Below are positions 1-9,966 of a stretch of DNA of 64,000 bases, piece by piece. This stretch comes from Acorus gramineus (Eukaryota; Streptophyta; Magnoliopsida; Acorales; Acoraceae). A program made the position numbers and the translations under genes. Positions within the stretch are counted from its first letter, which is position 1, and the number at the start of each line of letters is the position of its first letter. The stretch lies in the NCBI GenBank assembly GCA_030737835.1, contig JAUJYN010000025.1, positions 1,364,001-1,428,000 on the forward strand, given 5' to 3'. Below the pieces are notes generated by a model. The model saw nothing but the letters and a program-made list of their open reading frames with translations. It made no database searches and was not told the origin of the DNA.

Positions 1-2211
1 CATATGAGAGCAAATTAATCATACAAGCACATAAAGTATAACTTAACATGCGTTGGATATCACCAACTTAAAAATGGGAGGGTTAAGCACGATCTCGAGC
101 ACCAACAGGCGCATGTCAATAATCCTCGAGCGAACCTGAGTCAAGTGGGAACCACATCTACTTACTAAGTTCGAGCAAAGAGGGAGAGAGAGAGAGAGAG
201 AGAAGGCCTCATCATCTCAGGAAGCTGGTCATAGCTTTGGCCCAACAAGATAGGCGCAACAACTATACCACGTCCTCAAGTCTTATGACCAGGGAATATT
301 AAGTATGCACCTGGTTATTAACCCAGGCTTAATCATGCTAGATATTACTAACATAGGGGGGGTAGTATTACAACCAAGACTACCTAAGGCATGCCATATT
401 CTATACATCCATGTAAATACAAAGAGATACGTGCCCATACAAGAAGGGCGCATGCAAACGCGATCATTCAGATAGGCAAGTACATGGTAGAAAAGGGGGT
501 TCTACACAATATACGAGTTACACAAGCCTAGCATGCAAGATATCTAGCATATTTAGGGTGCAAAGAAGCCCCATGGATGCACGATGCATGACTATGTGCA
601 TCGAGCGCTCCTCGAAGGGTTGGATCGAACCACTCACAGATACATGGATCATCGCATATCCTGTCTATAAGATCTGCAAGACACAACACAATATATATAA
701 ACAACGTGACAAACAAAACTCAAATAAATGAATCAGAAACATGATCTCTAGCGTAGGACAGTGCGCGGGGTGGGACGGGTAGCACACGACGCACTCCCAT
801 GGAAACACAATCACATGAACAAAATGCCATAACTTTTAAACCCTACAACCAATGGTACTCAAATCAAACATGAAGCTACCTGACACAGATATAAGCCTAC
901 TTCATGAAGACACCAACTCTTAATATTGCCTACATCATGCATAAATAACTCATTGACACAATCGTGTAAAACTGGTGTATCTGCAGCAAACAACCCTACT
1001 ATTTGATCTCCACAGCACCAAATACACATCCACAAATTATGAAATAAATCGTACACGTTCTATGACATGCTGGGATCATAATATAGGAAGACATCATAAC
1101 CTGATTTAGCCTCTACATGCTCAAAATAAAATATTGCCAGACACTGGTCAATTCCCACACGAATCTGGAGAGTCCATGCAATTCAGGTTATAACTTAAAA
1201 CGCAGATATTATTATGACACAAAATTTCACATATAGCATCTCGACACATGACGGATCATATCTCATATGGACACAATCCCGAGAATATGCCTCTAAATAC
1301 TTGTTCCACAAGGATCTTAAGGAGACAGAAATCTGCCTTACTACAACACAAAACCACCACCATCCATGCATAAACACAAACACCTCATGTGCAGCAGCAA
1401 TTACACATAACAACACTCTTCCAACAACACCCACGAGTTCTACAAAACCAGAAAAGAAGAGGGAAAGGCTTACCAAGAGAGGGGGAGGGAAAGGGGGAGG
1501 TGCGGGGACTCTCAAACGCACCCACGACCACCTCGACCACCACCACCACTACCACCACCTCCTTTGCTTCTCTTCTTCATGGCTGGACCAAAGGGGAGGG
1601 GAAAAATCAGGGGAAACCTTAGAGGCTTGGGGAGGAGGATAAGGGGATGACAACATCAACACATGCACACACTAACCTGGATCACTTCCTCTTCTTGCTC
1701 CTCCATCTTCTCCTTCATGTTCTCCTTCTCCTTCTCCTTCTTCTCCACCAAACACACAAGAGAGGGAGAGCAAAAAGAGAGAATGAGAGGCATTTTCGGA
1801 TGGAGAAAGAGAGGGAGAGAGAAGGGGTTTTTACACTCCCAAATAGTGTTTAGGGGTCATCTTAGTGGGGGCAAAGGGGGTGGTAAGGTTAGTAGAGTTA
1901 GGCTCACCCTCTCACACCCACTTTTTCCACCTTTATTGGAAAGCGCGAAGCAAAACACCACATCACTCGAAATATCTCACCCACCGAAATGCAGATACGA
2001 CCAAACCTGGATGTAATTCGGAATTGCATATTTTTCAAAAAGTTATCGGAATTCGATGAAAATTTTATGGGTATGACAAAATAGTACCAGCACTCATAAT
2101 ATGCAGTTAGAATTTCAATCAGAGCACTCCAACTCATGCAGGAAGCTAAAAACCAAAATTTTAGCTGCTCTGATAAAAAAACATAAGGCTCCAAATGACA
2201 CAGGCACATCA
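1..2211 (-). repeat. Family-2 LTR, minus orientation, truncated by window edge
   Basis: This is an old LTR read on the minus strand. It shares the module order of the better-preserved family-2 LTRs at 42411-46162 and 48912-52664: the CAACGCATGTTAAG block near 50, a CT/GA microsatellite near 180, the microexon-like block near 640-675, CCACC repeats near 1530-1560 and a GA-rich leader near 1750-1830. The outer tip at about 2196-2211 resembles the family-2 start TGTTATGCCTGTGTCA with several substitutions. The GC-rich block of other copies is missing or very short. The left end lies outside the window, so the total length is unknown. Confidence 0.75.
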
Positions 2212-2292
2212 CTCAGCTAGGAACCAAACCAACCACGCCCCCTCCCCCTTTTGAGAGACGATCTGACCAAGACCACAAGGCGCATTAGGAGT
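2212..2292. other. Short unassigned remnant between two LTR pieces
   Basis: These 81 bases separate the family-2 LTR tip from the inverted family-1 LTR tip. They contain a C-rich run (about 2237-2252) that could be a minus-strand polypurine tract about 25 bases inside the LTR, as expected just inside a 3' LTR. No coding remnant is recognisable. Confidence 0.35.
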
Positions 2293-2473
2293 GGCTTGGA
2301 ATGGCACCAGGACACATAATATGCAGTTAGATTTTCAATCGGAGTCCTCAAACTCAGGATGATAGCTAAAAGTCCAAAATTTTAGCGGTTCCGATCGAAA
2401 AATGAAAAAGCTGAAAAACTGCCAGAATGTTCCAATGGTTACCAGAAGGTTAAAAGTGACACATATATAACAT
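2293..2473 (-). repeat. Inverted tip of a family-1 LTR
   Basis: The last 181 bases before position 2474 are the first part of a family-1 LTR in reverse orientation, ending in the complement of TGTTATATATGTGTCACTTT. The same segment occurs at 11708-11888 at the end of a full inverted LTR, and in plus orientation at 16348 onward. Homology with the 11.7 kb copy starts at about 2293; left of it the two differ. Confidence 0.85.
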
Positions 2474-2505
2474 TACTCACCATTTTGGTTTCCCATGTCT
2501 TGCAG

Positions 2506-2541
2506 ATCTTGACGAGCGGTCACGCGACGACCTGGGTATTG
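2506..2541 (+). promoter_or_regulatory. Microexon-like block in LTR (36 nt)
   Basis: A pyrimidine-rich stretch ending TCTTGCAG lies directly upstream and GTGAGTGG directly downstream of a 36-base block starting ATCTTGACG. The same layout recurs in most LTRs here: 11922-11957, 21891-21929, 27930-27966, 36256-36294, 62554-62589, and on the minus strand near 670, 10300, 44850, 51370, 52845, 57215 and 59790. These are consensus plant splice signals; whether splicing occurs is inference. Confidence 0.5.
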
Positions 2542-3335
2542 GTGAGTGGGACAATCCAACCCAGTAGGGAGGCGTTCGATGCACGTAGGCGTGCATTGCC
2601 CTCCCCTGGGGCACCATAATTGCGTATTAAATTGTAATAAGTGTAATCTGTGCTATGCATGATCATTATATTGTATCCATGCCACCTTAGGCGTGTATGC
2701 TAGGAATATGCACCCTTATATTTTGTATAGAGACCTACGCATCCTGATACCATGTTTTCATGCTAGGAAAGCCTCAACCTACGCATGTTTCCCATTTAGT
2801 TTAACTTATTTAAATCAAATGCGAGCATATGGTTATTAGCATGCCTTAGAGAATATTATAACCTCGTTGTTATAATATGTGTCTCCCCGCATCTTAGTTA
2901 TGCGCCCTGGAGGAATTATGAAGAATTCATGACAATTGTAGAGTTGCAATCGGTGTCGGCGGATCCAAGAGGATCGTATCCGTGTGGGTAGGCTATTTCT
3001 CTTCCCTTCATTGGATCCGTGTAGGGACTCCTCAGCGTTAGACAGGCCGTCCTGACAGAGGGCTCCCATCTGTAGGTACCTCCGATGCGTCGGACTGTGC
3101 TGATCATGGGAGTAGACCAGGCGAGCTACGGTGTGGAGGAGAGGCTATCGGTGGACCAAGGGTGATTAACAGCCTAGTCAGTCCCAAAAGACCATGTCAC
3201 CAGTTTGAGGGTGAGGGTGAGGGTGGGGTGGGTCGACGATGTAGCGACCCATTGGATTGTGTAGTTACTGCCACTTAGTGGCTATAATTTATTTGAGGTT
3301 AATATGAATTGTGATGCATGGGTTGTGCTATTCAC

Positions 3336-3350
3336 TGAGCGTGTGGCTCA
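3336..3350 (+). promoter_or_regulatory. Conserved LTR hairpin TGAGC-GTGTG-GCTCA
   Basis: A perfect 5-bp stem with a 5-base loop, in the context CACTGAGC...GCTCACCCCTC, lies 24 bases upstream of the CT-rich CCAG site. The same stem occurs at 12751-12765 and 18568-18582 (family 1), and with loop TTGTA at 23707, 31285, 33350, 33888 and 37968 (family 2). Its role is unknown; RNA processing or polyadenylation of the LTR transcript are possible. Confidence 0.55.
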
Positions 3351-3771
3351 CCCCTCGCATATATTTTTCTCCAGTTATATCTGAGTCGGATCTGAAGGAG
3401 GAGCTCCCCGAGGCACATCAGCAGTAGCGGAGCAGCGTCACGCTCTGAGTGTGAGAGGCCATTCAGCATCCCCTTTGATTGTATGTATTGTATTCCGTGC
3501 TTGGGCACGTTTGTATTATATTTGGATGTCGTTGTATATATTGGCTCTCACAGGACAGTTGATTATGTATCGAGTCTGTAATATGTCTTTGAATTACAGA
3601 TTCAGTCTTTTAGCTTCCGCTATTTGTGTATATATCATGTCAGCCTCATTGTTGTCTGTGTTGTCATTTGATGTTGTTTAGAGTATGTTATTGACCTCCT
3701 GTATAGACTGCTGATATCATATATACCATTGCCGCGCCTCGGGGACGGCCGCCCTGGGGCGTGACAAAAGT

Positions 3772-3784
3772 TGGTATCAGAGCC
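3772..3784 (+). other. Primer binding site, initiator tRNA-Met type
   Basis: TGGTATCAGAGCC follows the LTR end (CA at 3766) after the five-base spacer AAAGT. It is complementary to the 3' end of plant initiator tRNA-Met, the standard minus-strand primer for Tekay and many other plant LTR elements. It fixes the LTR boundary and the plus orientation of copy A. Confidence 0.93.
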
Positions 3785-3885
3785 TGGTCCTGTCAGAGCC
3801 AATGGTCTTTTTTTCGTAGAGATGAGTCCTAGGATTTCTATATGAGTATTCTGATCCTAGTGTCTGGTTTTCTTAGGTTGCTGAT

Positions 3886-5250
3886 ATGCCTCCTCGCAGA
3901 GGAATGCGTGGACGTGGTCCCTCTCGACCTTTGGAGGTTCCCGGACCTACCAGAGGTGAGGATGCTACTGAGAGTCCTCGGCTATGGGCCAGGACTGGCG
4001 CAGGAGCCTCTTGCTCGGATAGCAGATCTGGTGGAGACTCAGACCAGAGCACTAGAGGCCCAGACGAGGGCGTTAGCTGAGCAGGCTCGAGAGATTCAGG
4101 AGCTGAGGGCGGCCCGCGAGGCAGTTCCACAGGTCCCCTTGGTGGCAGATCCACCTGTGGTACCCGACATACCCCCTGTCCCGTGGTGATTCCAGTGGTG
4201 GGAGTTCAGGATCCCCTGGAGAGGGAGGTGGAGCTAGAGGCTGCAGCGCGAGTGCATCAGAGCGGCCTCACTGCCTTTCTGAAGCTCCACCCTCCCGAGT
4301 TCCACGGACAGACGGCGGACCCCCTTGCCCCTGAGCGATGGTTGATGGAGGTGGACAAGATCTTCTCGACCATGCACTGCACCGATCGCCAGCGTGTCTC
4401 CCTGGCCACCTTCATGCTGAAGGGTAGCGCCGACTGGTGGGCTACCCGATCGGTGGACATTCCCGAGGGAGTGGAGCGGCTACTATGGGCGGGGTTCCGG
4501 AGGTATTTCCTGGAGGAGTACTTCCCGTTTTCGACGCGCCAGATCGTGATGCGGGAGTTTGAGCAGCTGACGCAGGGCTCCATGTCAGTCGCGGACTACT
4601 CCACGCGCTTCACGAGGCTTTCCAGGTTCGCCCCAGCCTTGGTGATGGACGAGGAGACGCGGTGTCGTCGATTTGAGATGGGTCTCATCAGCACCATTTG
4701 GGTGCATGTCTCTTCCCAGGCGTTTATGAGGTACTCGGACTTGGTGTCTCGGGCGAAGACAGTCGAGCGAGACCTCGGGGTCTCTCAGGGGGTTCCGACC
4801 CCTTCTGCAGACCAGAGACTCCCAGGAGCCAGGACCAGGGACAGCGCAAGAAGAAGCGGCCCCGCTTTGATCAGTCAGTGGCTACCGCTATTCCAGTTGA
4901 TGTGGTGCCAGTGCGAGGTCCAGCACCCATTGCGGCTGTACCAGTCCAGTCCCGGTGATCAGAGACGCGGCGCTGTTACCATTGTCAGCGCATCGGGCAT
5001 ATTTTATATAATTGCCCTGATGCTGGCCGACCCCGCGTGCTGCCTCCGCGGTAGCAGCAGCAGCTACAACAGCAGCAGCCGTACCAGCAGCAGTAGCCTC
5101 AGTGCCAGCAGTAGCAGCCTCAGCGCCAGCAACAGCAGCCTCAACGCCAGCCACAGGGTGGCCGTGTTGACTAGAGGAGGCAGCCAGCACAGCCGACGAG
5201 GCGTGCCCCTGCTCCTCAGCCGTAGTTTGTTCAGGGCAGAGTTGCAGCAC
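3886..5250 (+). pseudogene. gag: gag of copy A, frameshifted
   Basis: Gag is the structural protein that forms virus-like particles. The start MPPRRGMRGRGPSRP at 3886 is shared with copy B (13307) and the inverted fragment (8662). Next come a coiled-coil-like stretch rich in RALEAQ/ALAEQ (about 4030-4110) and the retrotransposon gag core (FLKLHPPEFHG near 4275, DWWATR near 4435). A CCHC zinc knuckle (CX2CX4HX4C) lies at 4974-5015, followed by a glutamine-rich linker. The reading moves from frame 1 to 2, back to 1 and then to 3 by small deletions: about 3970, a loss of roughly 24 bases near 4010, 4175 and about 4830. A stop at 4957 precedes the knuckle. An acceptor-like TTTTCTTAG ends nine bases before the ATG. 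Confidence 0.9.
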
Positions 5251-5282
5251 TTTCGACCGAGGAGGCGCAGGCTTCGGGTAGC

Positions 5283-5720
5283 GTGGTCCGAGGTATTGTT
5301 CAGATCTCCCAGCTCCCTGCATATGTGTTATTTGATTCCGGAGCCACGCACTCGTTCGTGTCTCCCGCTTTCGCGAGACGGATGGGCGTGGCGTCCGCCC
5401 CTCTTGATGTTATCCTGGAGATATCATTGCCGTCGGAGACCGTATTCTCCTCCGTTCTGTGTACCGAGGGTGTACCGTGGTGATTGCGGAGCATGAGTTT
5501 CCAGTGGAGTTGGTAGAGCTCGCCATGACGGACTTCGATGCCATCCTGGGAATGGATTGGCTTTCAGCTAGTCACGCCAGCATCGACTGTTTTGCCAAGT
5601 CGGTGTCTTTCCACCTTCCGGGTCGGAGGTCCTTCCAGTTCGTGGGCGATCGTGACATAGCCCCTTTGGGGTTCGTGTCGTCCATCCAGGCGTGGAGACT
5701 CCTTCAGGGAGGATGCGAGG
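5283..5720 (+). pseudogene. pol: Aspartic protease region of copy A
   Basis: The active-site motif LFDSGATHSFV lies near 5320-5355 in frame 3, and the C-terminal protease motif AILGMDWL near 5540-5565 in frame 2. The frame changes between about 5440 and 5480, so the enzyme is broken. In the family this protease cuts the Gag-Pol polyprotein. Sequence continues directly into reverse transcriptase without a separate start, as expected for a single polyprotein. Confidence 0.88.
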
Positions 5721-5799
5721 GCTTTCTGGCGTATATTGCTGAGGAGGACGCACCGCTGCGGGCAGATATCAGTCAGACTCCGATTGTGGCAGAGTATCC

Positions 5800-6720
5800 C
5801 GAGGTTTTCCCCGATGATCTTCCGGGATTACCGCCGGATCGCGCGATCGAGTTTGAGATTAATCTGATTCCGGGGACCGAGCCGATTTTGAGAGCTCCGT
5901 ACCGGATGGCCCCAGCAGAGCTGAAGGTGCTCAAGGAGCAGTTGGAGGAGTTGCTAGAGAAGGGCTTCGCACGTCCGAGTGTTTCTCCGTGGGGAGCCCC
6001 TGTTCTGTTTGAAGAAGGACGGTTCGCTGCGGCTTTGTATTGATTACAGGCAGCTGAACAAGCGGACCGTGAAGAACAAGTATGCCTTGCCACGGATTGA
6101 CGATCTGTTTGACCAGCTCCAGGGAGTGCGAGTCTTTTCTAAGATCGATCTCCATTCGGGTTACTATCAGCTGAAGATCCGGGAGTCAGACATTCCAAAG
6201 ACGGCCTTTCGTACCCGTTATGGGCACTACGAGTTCAGAGTACTGCCGTTTGGGTTGACGAATGCGCGGCGACCTTCATGGATCTGATGAACTGGGTGTT
6301 TTGGCCCTTCCTCGACTCCTTCGTAGTAGTATTCATCGATGATATTCTGGTGTACTCGAGGAGTCTTGAGGAGCACGCTCACCATCTCCGCACTGTCTTG
6401 GAGACTTTGGCCCGACATCAGTTGTTCGCCAAGTTCAGTAAGTGCGAGTTTTGGTTGGAGCGTATGGCCTTTTTGGGCCACGTGATTTCCGACGAGGGCA
6501 TATCTGTGGACCCGGACAAGACGCTCGCCGTGTCGAATTGGCGTCGACCGTTGAACCCCACCGAGATTCAGAGCTTCCTGGGCTTGGCGGGTTATTACAG
6601 GAGGTTTGTCGAGGGTTTCTCGAAGATAGTTGTTCCTCTTACCCGCCTCACTCGGAAGGATGTCCGGTTCGAGTGGTCCCCGGCTTGCGAGGAGAGCTTC
6701 CTGGAGTTGAAGCGAAGGCT
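5800..6720 (+). pseudogene. pol: Reverse transcriptase of copy A
   Basis: Recognisable RT blocks in order are PYRMAPAEL (about 5897), [10 protein letters not shown] (about 6033), [14 protein letters not shown] (about 6136), LPFGLTNA (about 6243), the catalytic FIDDILVYS (6332 onward) and [11 protein letters not shown] (about 6577). Frame changes occur near 5996 and at about 6268, where one C of an expected GCGCCGGC run seems lost. The catalytic aspartates are present, but the frame is broken on both sides, so no full enzyme can be made. Confidence 0.92.
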
Positions 6721-6723
6721 CAC

Positions 6724-7310
6724 CTCAGCGCCAGTTCTTACCCTTCCGTCTGGGAGTGGTGGGTTCACAGTTTACTCCGATGCATCGCGGTTGGGTGTGG
6801 GTTGCGTCCTGATGCAGCACGGTAAGGTTGTGGCTTACGCGTCGCGTCAGTTGAAGCCCCATGAGCAGAATTACCCCACCCACGACCTAGAGTTAGCAGC
6901 GATCATCTTTGCACTGAAGATGTGGAGGCACTACCTCTATGGCGAGGAGTTCGAGCTCTTTACTGATCATAAGAGCTTGACATATTTGCAGTCCCAGCCG
7001 GAGCTCAACATGCGTCAGAGACGTTGGGTCGAGTTCCTGAAGGACTATGATTGTGACATCGCTTACCATCCGGGTAAGGCGAATGTCATGGCAGATGCTC
7101 TCAGCAGGCAGCCCTTGGGCATGGTCGCCCACATGGCTGTACGTCGTTGGAGGCTTCTGGAGGAGGCCGCTTGCTGGATCAGCGTTCGAGAGACTCCTGC
7201 AGGTGGCTTTTTGGCCAGGCTAGTGGTGCAGCCCGTTCTTCTCGACGAGATCCGCACGGCTCAGGGGCAGGATCCTCACTTTCTAGTCCTCTCTGAAGGC
7301 GTCGCCCGGG
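6724..7310 (+). pseudogene. pol: RNase H and connector of copy A
   Basis: This region continues the RT reading frame (frame 2, open from 6278 to 7393). It shows the RNase H acidic residues in VYSDAS (about 6772), DLELAA (about 6886), LFTDHKSL (about 6957) and ADALSR (about 7090). RNase H degrades the RNA strand of the hybrid during reverse transcription. An indel near 7310 leaves the frame before integrase: the copy B counterpart reads GVARGERPDYQ, whereas A reads [11 protein letters not shown]. Confidence 0.9.
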
Positions 7311-7319
7311 CGAGCGTCC

Positions 7320-8488
7320 GGACTACCAGATTCGCGAGGACGGGATCCTGCGGTTCAGAGGTCGAGTATGCATTCCTGACGACGCAGAGCTGAAGCAGAA
7401 GATCTTGGACGAGGCCCATCGTTCGAGGTACACAGTGCATCCTGGTGGCACGAAGATGTACAGGGGCCTTCGTCGTGGCTACTGGTGGCGCGGGATGAAG
7501 ACGGATATCACCCGTTTCGTTGCCCGTTGCTTGGTATGCCAGCAGGTGAAGTCGGAGCATCAGCGTCCTGCGGGGAAGCTGCAGTCCATTGAGATTCCTC
7601 AGTGGAAGTGGGAGCAGATCACCATGGACTTCGTTTTGGGTTTGCCGAGGTCACGTTCGGGTCGCGATGCCATCTGGGTAATCGTCGACCGACTGACGAA
7701 GTCCGCTCATTTCCTCCCCATCCGACTCACCGATTCTCTGGACACCCTGGCGCAGTTGTTTGTCTCCGAGATTGTTCGTCTCCATGGCACTCCCGTCAGC
7801 ATCATTTCTGATCGAGACGCGTGATTTACTTCGAGGTTCTGGCGTAGCCTCCAGCACGCCCTTGGTACGAACCTCCACTTCAGTACAGCGTTTCATCCAC
7901 AGACGGACGGCCAGTCGGAGAGGACGATTCAGACCCTGGAGGACATGCTACGAGCTTGCGTTCTCGATTTTGGGGGCAGTTGGGAGAGGCATCTTCCGTT
8001 GGTGGAGTTTGCCTACAACAACAGCTACCACTCGAGTATCCGGATGGCTCCATACGAGGCGCTCTATGGTCGCAGCTGCAGGTCCCCCTTGTGTTGGGAC
8101 GAGGTCGGAGAGCGCCAGTTGGAGGGACCAGAGATCATCCACCAGACCTCAGAGATGGTCAAGACGATTCGCGAGCGTATCCGAGTCGCTCAGAGCCGTC
8201 AGAAGAGCTACGCCGACCGTCGTCGCCGTGAGCTCGTTTTCGAGGTTGGTGACCATGTCTTCCTGAAGGTGTCCCCGATGAAGGGCATCTTCCGTTTCGG
8301 TGTGCGGGGCAAGCTGAGTCCGCGCGTTTCATTGGGCCGTTCCTCATCCTCGAGCGAGTTGGGGAGGTGGCCTATCGCATAGCTTTGCCCCCACAGTTGG
8401 CTCAGGCCCATGACGTCTTCCATGTCTCGCAGCTGAGGCGTTACGCCCACGATCCTGCTCACGTCATTCCGTTCGAGCCGCTCGTCTG
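7320..8488 (+). pseudogene. pol: Integrase of copy A, interrupted and truncated
   Basis: The zinc-binding HHCC domain (HRSRYTVHPGG ... CLVCQQ, about 7417-7545) and catalytic core (MDFVLGLPRS near 7625, ISDRDA near 7805) are in frame 1. A TGA stop at 7822 replaces the arginine codon AGA of copy B. Reading resumes downstream ([29 protein letters not shown]) until a two-base insertion near 8322 inside RFIGPF. Sequence stops at 8488, so the chromodomain is absent. The break joins an inverted gag segment. Confidence 0.9.
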
Positions 8489-8490
8489 AG
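8485..8490. other. Inversion junction: integrase fused to antisense gag
   Basis: Up to GAGCCGCTCGTCT the sequence matches copy B integrase at about 16113. From GAGTCTCCACC onward it is the reverse complement of gag near codon 58. The bases TCTGA at the joint could belong to either side, a short microhomology as seen in end-joining or template switching. Confidence 0.85.
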
Positions 8491-8662
8491 TCTCCACCAA
8501 ATCTGCTATCCGAGCGTAAGCACGCTCCCATGCAGGAGGCTCCTGTGCCAATCCTGGCCCCACAGCCGAGGACTCTCCAGTAGCATCCTCGCCTCTGGTA
8601 GGTCCGAAAACCCCCAAAGGTCGAGAGGGACCACGTCCACGCATTCCTCTGCGAGGAGGCAT
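8489..8662 (-). pseudogene. gag: Inverted gag N-terminal fragment
   Basis: On the minus strand, an uninterrupted frame starts MPPRRGMRGRGPSRP at 8662 and runs through AYARIADLVETQT, about 58 codons, before meeting the junction. Unlike copy A it keeps the PPAWERAY segment and has no indel, so it derives from a different, better-preserved copy, closer to copy B (PPAWKRAY). Confidence 0.9.
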
Positions 8663-8764
8663 ATCAGCAACCTAAGAAAACCAGACACTAGGATCAGAAT
8701 ACTCATATAGAAATCCTAGGACTCATCTCTACGAAAAAGAAGACAATTGGCTCTGACAGGACCA

Positions 8765-8777
8765 GGCTCTGATACCA
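8765..8777 (-). other. Primer binding site of the inverted fragment
   Basis: The complement of TGGTATCAGAGCC lies five bases inside the LTR end at 8783, the same spacing as in copies A and B. It confirms that 8783-11888 is a 5' LTR in minus orientation. Confidence 0.92.
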
Positions 8778-9601
8778 ACTTTTGTCACGCCCCAGGGCGG
8801 CCGTCCCCGGGACGCGGCAAGTGCATATATGATATCAGCAGTCTAAACAGGAGGTCAATAATATACCCTAAACAACATCAACAATTTCAACACAGACAAC
8901 AATGAGGCTAACATGATATATACACAAATAGCGGAAGCTAAAAGACAGAATCTGTAACTCAAAGACATATTACAGACTCGATACATAATCAACTGTCCTG
9001 TGAGAGCCAATATATACAATGACATCCAAATATAATACAAACGTGTGCCCAAGCACAGAATACAATACATACAATCAAAAAGGGATGCTGATAGCCTCTA
9101 ACACTCGCGGAATGTGGCGCTGCTCCGCTACTACTGAGGTCCCTCGGGCCGCTCCTCCTCCTGATCCGACTCAGATAACACTGGAGAAGAATATATATGC
9201 GAGGGGTGAGCCACACACTCAGTGAATAGCACAACCCATGCATCACAATTTATATTAACCACAATTAATTATTCAAAGCCTCTAAGTGGCAACAACTACA
9301 CAAACCAGTGGGTCGCAACATTGCCAACCCACCACACCCTCACCCTCACCCTCCAATAGGTGACATAGGATATTGGGACTGACTAGGCTGTTAATCACCC
9401 TTGGTCCACCGATAGTCTCTCCTCCACTCCGTAGGCCGCCTGGTCTACTCCCACAATTCAGCACAGTCCGTCCCAAATCAGGAGGTGCCTACTGATGGGA
9501 GCCCTCTGTCAGGAAGGCCTGTCTAACGCTGGGGCAATCTCTATACGGATCCAACGAAGGGAAAAGAAACAGCCTATCCACACGTATACGATCCACTTGG
9601 A

Positions 9602-9750
9602 TCTGCGGTATTCCTTAACTGGGAAAAGAAACCCTGGGAGGGCACCATGAGGTCCCGATATAGGATATCCCAACAACCAAACAAGGAACACGGAGTACCC
9701 TAGCCCGGGTCTCAACGCTGACTTCGCAAGGCCCCTTAATCCAGAGAAGG
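9602..9750. repeat. Dispersed ~150-bp module, copy 1
   Basis: This block runs from GGTATTCCTTAACTGGGAAA to about CCCCTTAATCC. Related copies lie at 9846-9966, 48335-48480 and 54128-54276 on the same strand, and at 62893-63013 inverted. It sits in family-1 LTRs and also in the leader of the family-2 internal region. No terminal inverted repeats or obvious coding capacity are seen. Confidence 0.75.
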
Positions 9751-9845
9751 GAGACTCTAATGGTGTCATGAATTCTTCAGAATTCCTCCAGGGCGCATAA
9801 CCAAGATGCGGGGAACATATATTATAATAACGAGGCTATAATATT

Positions 9846-9966
9846 ATCGGGAAAAGAAACCTTGGGAGGGCACCATGAGGTCTCGATATAGGATATCCCG
9901 ACAATCAAACAAGGAACACGGAGTACCCTAGCCCTGGTCTCAATGCTGACCTCGCAAGACCCCCTA
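9846..9966. repeat. Dispersed ~150-bp module, copy 2
   Basis: This is the same module as 9602-9750, about 100 bases further along in the same LTR and shorter at both ends. Its site, next to the TTATAATATT block, corresponds to the site of the copy in the LTR at the right edge (62893-63013). That position is therefore probably ancestral for this LTR subtype. Confidence 0.72.

Larger units (their letters stand above)
2474..3766 (+). repeat. 5' LTR of copy A, first half missing (family 1)
   Basis: This is 1,293 bases matching the 3' half of the full LTR at 16348-18995. It starts at TTACTCACC, runs through the microexon-like block (2506-2541), the CTGACAGAGGG module (about 3050), a GGGTGA run (about 3207), the hairpin (3336-3350) and a CT-rich acceptor-like site (3361-3374). 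It ends with the shared terminus GGGGCGTGACA at 3766. The promoter half is absent, so this LTR should not be able to start transcription itself. Confidence 0.88.
2474..8488 (+). mobile_element. Copy A: decayed Tekay-type chromovirus (family 1), 3' end lost
   Basis: In order, this copy holds the 3' half of a 5' LTR, a tRNA-Met primer binding site, gag, protease, reverse transcriptase, RNase H and most of integrase. It stops abruptly at 8488, before the chromodomain, PPT and 3' LTR. The left LTR half begins at the same internal position as copy B, directly after the same inverted LTR tip. Its polyprotein is broken by many single-base indels and at least one stop, so it is not functional. Placement in Tekay/Del rests on the closely related copy B, which keeps the chromodomain and PPT. 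Confidence 0.9.

Noticed and set aside
1214..1642. 142-codon plus-strand frame near the left edge
   Set aside because: It lies antisense within a family-2 LTR and ends in the CCACC repeat. Equivalent frames in other LTR copies differ in length and reading frame.
3451..3681. Hydrophobic ~75-residue frame (family-1 LTR, also 12866-13090 and minus copies) that looks like a membrane peptide
   Set aside because: It lies in the T-rich 3' part of the LTR, is opened and closed by small indels between copies, and no conserved start context is present.
9509..9769. Minus-strand open frame sharing a peptide with 48333-48563
   Set aside because: Both simply translate the dispersed ~150-bp module. The third copy (9846-9966) reads in another frame, so protein coding is not supported.
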